The notes under the pieces are model-generated. The model worked only from the letters and a program-made list of their open reading frames with translations. It was not told the DNA's origin and ran no database searches. A stretch of 62,359 nt of DNA from Clostridia bacterium (GTDB lineage Bacteria; Bacillota; Clostridia; Oscillospirales; CAG-272), in the NCBI GenBank assembly GCA_017462795.1, contig JAFTQL010000035.1:1-62359 (forward strand), given 5' to 3'. Below, piece after piece: positions 60,135 to 62,359 of the stretch. Made by a program: the position numbers and the translations under genes. Position 1 is the stretch's first letter. Each line of letters begins with the position of its first letter.

Positions 60135-60863
60135 TCACAGCCTCATGCCGCCGTCAATGACAATATCTGTCCCCGTAATGTAGCCTCCTTCATCCGAGCA
60201 AAGAAGCAGAACGGCGGGACTGATATCCTCAGGCTTGCCAAAGCGTCCGCAGGGGATCTTTGACTCAACCTTTTTTCTCAGCTCTTCATCCTCATATACC
60301 GCGCTGTTTCTCGGTGTGGCTATCGCTCCGGGGGCTACATTATTTACAGTAACTCCATAGGGCGCGAGGAAGGGAGCTATGTTTGACACCAGCTTCATCT
60401 GCGCCGCCTTGGTCATGCCGTACAGCGACAGCTCGGAATGATTGTTATATTGGTTAACGCTGCCCACAGTCACTATTCTTCCCCATCCCTTCGCCTTCAT
60501 AGCGGGGGCGTATTTTTTTATGAGCAGATAAGAGCTTTTGACATTACAGGTCATCTGAATATCAAAATCCTGCTCGCTGAACTCATCCCATGCCTTTTTA
60601 TACTGTATGGAGGCGTTAAGGACAAGTATGTCAATATCTCCAGATTCCTCATACATTCTGTCAATGTCCTCTGTTTTCAAGAGATTGGCTCTTATGGGAT
60701 AGGAATTGGGTATCTTCTCACAGGCGCGCAGGCATTTCTCAACGCTGTCCGCTCCTGTTATAAAGACCTTCGCTCCATGCTCCGATAAAATTCTTGCTAT
60801 CTCAAAGCCTATGCCCTGAGTAGAGCCTGTAACAAGAGCGGTCTTTCCTGTAAGATCAAACAT
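60135..60863 (-). CDS. Short-chain dehydrogenase/reductase
   Basis: 242 residues: TGSTQGIGFEIA for NAD(P), LNAS in place of NAG, TVGSVNQ with catalytic Ser, YGMTKAA, VNNVAPGAIATP and IDGGMRL. It resembles gluconate 5-dehydrogenase or sugar-alcohol SDRs. It overlaps the MBL gene by 8 nt. Probably oxidises a sugar acid or its lactone-derived hydroxy acid in the pathway of this operon. Confidence 0.85.
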   Translation of the reverse strand: MFDLTGKTALVTGSTQGIGFEIARILSEHGAKVFITGADSVEKCLRACEKIPNSYPIRANLLKTEDIDRMYEESGDIDILVLNASIQYKKAWDEFSEQDFDIQMTCNVKSSYLLIKKYAPAMKAKGWGRIVTVGSVNQYNNHSELSLYGMTKAAQMKLVSNIAPFLAPYGVTVNNVAPGAIATPRNSAVYEDEELRKKVESKIPCGRFGKPEDISPAVLLLCSDEGGYITGTDIVIDGGMRL

Positions 60864-61557
60864 TTTTCAGCATATCCTCCACAAGATATTCTTTGTTATA
60901 TTCCATCTCAAAGCCGCAGGATAACCGAGACGTATACTTTCGGGGATCCTCGGTATTGCTTTCAAACATTCCGTAATGTGTGGGAATACCCACCTTGGGA
61001 GCTATTATTTGCGTCAGTCTGACTGCCTCCCCGACATTCATATTACCAAGCCTTCCGTTGATACAGACTGCCATAATATCTATGTCCATAGAGGCAAGCG
61101 CCTCAAGCCGCGTGTTGTACTCGGTATCTCCCGAAAAATACATGGTAATTCCGCTGTGCCTTATAAGCACTCCCACCGCGGGAACGGTATGATCGGCAAA
61201 TACCGCGGTCAGCTCAAATCCGCCTATGTGGCAGGTCATTCCATCATCAAACGGGGTATAGTGCTCCACTCCGCAGGCGCGCAAGGTCTTCTCCGCGCCC
61301 GAGGGAGCAAGAAACATCATATTCTCCTTATCCATCAGAGGGATCGCATCAATATCCACATGGTCAAGATGATCGTGTGTGCATATGACCGCATCGCTCC
61401 TCAGCTCTCCGGGAGCAAAGGGGGCTTTTACCATTCTGCCCCGACCCGCTACACGATCCACAACATTTGAGAGATACGGATCGATACAGATCTCGGTTTT
61501 TCCATCATTCAGCAAATATCCGCCTTGTCCGATCCACCGAAGAGTAAGTCCGCTCAC
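60856..61557 (-). CDS. UlaG-like metallo-beta-lactamase-fold hydrolase
   Basis: 233 residues from the GTG at 61557, preferred over ATG 61593 because GGAG lies 8 nt before it and it starts 4 nt after the upstream stop; the protein then begins directly with LTLRWIGQGGYLL as in the family. Zinc motifs THDHLDHVDID near residue 60, FADHTVPAVG, FSGDTEYN and a final THYGMF. UlaG hydrolyses L-ascorbate 6-phosphate; in this operon a sugar lactone is plausible. Confidence 0.75.
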   Translation of the reverse strand: MSGLTLRWIGQGGYLLNDGKTEICIDPYLSNVVDRVAGRGRMVKAPFAPGELRSDAVICTHDHLDHVDIDAIPLMDKENMMFLAPSGAEKTLRACGVEHYTPFDDGMTCHIGGFELTAVFADHTVPAVGVLIRHSGITMYFSGDTEYNTRLEALASMDIDIMAVCINGRLGNMNVGEAVRLTQIIAPKVGIPTHYGMFESNTEDPRKYTSRLSCGFEMEYNKEYLVEDMLKNV

Positions 61558-61561
61558 CGTA

Positions 61562-62359
61562 TCAGCTCCATTCTCTGTCGTTTGCCCACTCATTATCCCA
61601 CTGGGTGGTAGGCTCCCACTGTCCGGGATACATATCGTGGATATGCTCCGCGATAAGCTCCTCGTTAAGTGACTCTATTCCGAGTCCGGGAGTATTGGGT
61701 ACTTCTACAAATCCGTCCTTGAACAGCGGATTTGCAATACCGTTTGCGAGATCGTTCCACCAAGGAATATCCACCGAGTGGAACTCTACCGCCATTACGT
61801 TCTGTATTGCCGCCGCCGTGTGTATTGCCGCCATACAAGCTATGGGGCTTTCCGCCATGTGGATAGCCATTCCCACGCCGTATTCCTCGCACATATCGCC
61901 CAGCTTCTTTGTCTCAAGAGCGCCGCCTATGGACAAGAGATCGGGGTGCGCCACGGAGATAGCGCGGCTCTCAAGCAGAGGTCGGAAGTTCTTAGCGAGA
62001 TAAATGTCCTCGCCCGTTGCCAGCGGCACGTTGCAAGAGCGGGAAATGATCTCATAGTGCTTGGTAAGATGCCAGGGCTGAATGTCCTCAAGCCACGCGA
62101 TATTGTATTTTTCAAGACGCTTTGCGAACTTGATGCAATCCTCCATGGAAACATGTCCGAAGTGATCGATAGCCAGAGGAACTTCATATCCGACAACGTC
62201 TCTTACCTGCTTTACATAATCCTCAAGATAATCCATGCCCTTTTCGGTTATATGTATTCCCGTCGCGTAATGGGGGATAGTGAATATCTCATAGTTCTTA
62301 CCCATCATCAGGCTTCTGTCAATAGATCCGCTCTGATGCTGGATAGCCTTGGCAGAGTA
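61562..62359 (-). CDS. Enolase-superfamily (mandelate racemase type) sugar acid dehydratase, N-terminus beyond window
   Basis: The frame is open from the right edge to the stop at 61562, giving 265 C-terminal residues; the ATG at 62308 is internal. Barrel motifs: metal ligands in LAIDHFGH, WLEDIQPW and ATGEDIY, then VAHPDLLSIGG and HMAESPIACMA. It belongs with galactonate-, mannonate- or rhamnonate-type dehydratases that make 2-keto-3-deoxy acids; which one cannot be told without the N-terminal lid. First visible gene of the operon. Confidence 0.75.
   Translation of the reverse strand, partial: YSAKAIQHQSGSIDRSLMMGKNYEIFTIPHYATGIHITEKGMDYLEDYVKQVRDVVGYEVPLAIDHFGHVSMEDCIKFAKRLEKYNIAWLEDIQPWHLTKHYEIISRSCNVPLATGEDIYLAKNFRPLLESRAISVAHPDLLSIGGALETKKLGDMCEEYGVGMAIHMAESPIACMAAIHTAAAIQNVMAVEFHSVDIPWWNDLANGIANPLFKDGFVEVPNTPGLGIESLNEELIAEHIHDMYPGQWEPTTQWDNEWANDREWS

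Noticed and set aside
1..62359. Sortase/LPXTG anchoring of the surface proteins, tRNA or rRNA genes, phage genes
   Set aside because: I looked for LPXTG-like ends, tRNA-like cloverleafs and phage structural genes and saw none.

Overview
The window looks like part of the chromosome of an anaerobic, low-GC Gram-positive bacterium, probably a gut Clostridia relative (inference). The signs are strong AGGAGG ribosome-binding sites, lipobox lipoproteins, GLUG/BIG2 surface proteins, TTGACA-17-TATAAT promoters and no outer-membrane genes. I saw no rRNA, tRNA, CRISPR array, phage gene or intact transposase. The region is an accessory carbohydrate-utilisation island: about fifty protein genes in long, tightly packed, mostly minus-strand operons. 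Five AraC-type regulators sit on the plus strand, and four of them stand divergently at the head of an operon.

Layout. 1-8,000: a surface/import locus with two GLUG-repeat proteins, a 46-residue peptide, an exo-sialidase and a solute-binding lipoprotein cut by the window edge. 8,159-12,188: hexuronate operon (uxaC, SDR mannonate oxidoreductase, uxuA, RraA-like), with a divergent AraC gene. 13,500-18,439: a GH94-type phosphorylase facing an M55 peptidase plus GH39 gene pair, whose promoter resembles the uxaC promoter. 18,653-24,119: a five-gene redox operon (OYE, SDR, FAD reductase, TIM-barrel isomerase, 2-hydroxyacid dehydrogenase) with divergent AraC. 25,159-37,820: a 12.7-kb operon (propeller lipoprotein, propeller glycosidase, two ConA-like surface proteins and a small peptide, solute-binding protein, nucleoside hydrolase, DHDPS-like lyase, epimerase, ribokinase) with divergent AraC. 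39,029-51,243: a second long operon (Gfo/Idh, EamA, deacetylase, solute-binding protein, MBL lipoprotein, two GLUG proteins, small peptide, esterase, MBL hydrolase) with divergent AraC; two MITE-like insertions lie inside it. 52,330-55,916: peroxide/redox genes. 56,034-59,090: a GDPD gene and an AraC-metallophosphoesterase fusion. 59,196-62,359: a second sugar-acid operon (enolase-superfamily dehydratase, UlaG-like MBL, SDR, RraA-like paralogue).

The most interesting signal is a module present three times (around 1-7.7 kb, 28.9-33.6 kb and 41.5-48.1 kb). Each copy pairs a surface protein ending in a Cys-containing Lys-Gly-Cys tail, transmembrane helix and Lys cluster with a second surface protein that lacks the tail. 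The second protein ends in a shared C-terminal domain (called domain X here) and is followed at once by a 44-46-residue peptide of one family. A lipoprotein solute-binding gene is in the same operon. The peptides are too short for ordinary gene calling but have strong ribosome-binding sites and a common motif. Together the genes suggest capture and depolymerisation of a host or plant glycan rich in uronic, sialic or acetylated sugars at the cell surface, followed by cytoplasmic sugar-acid and pentose catabolism. The actual substrates are not readable from sequence alone.
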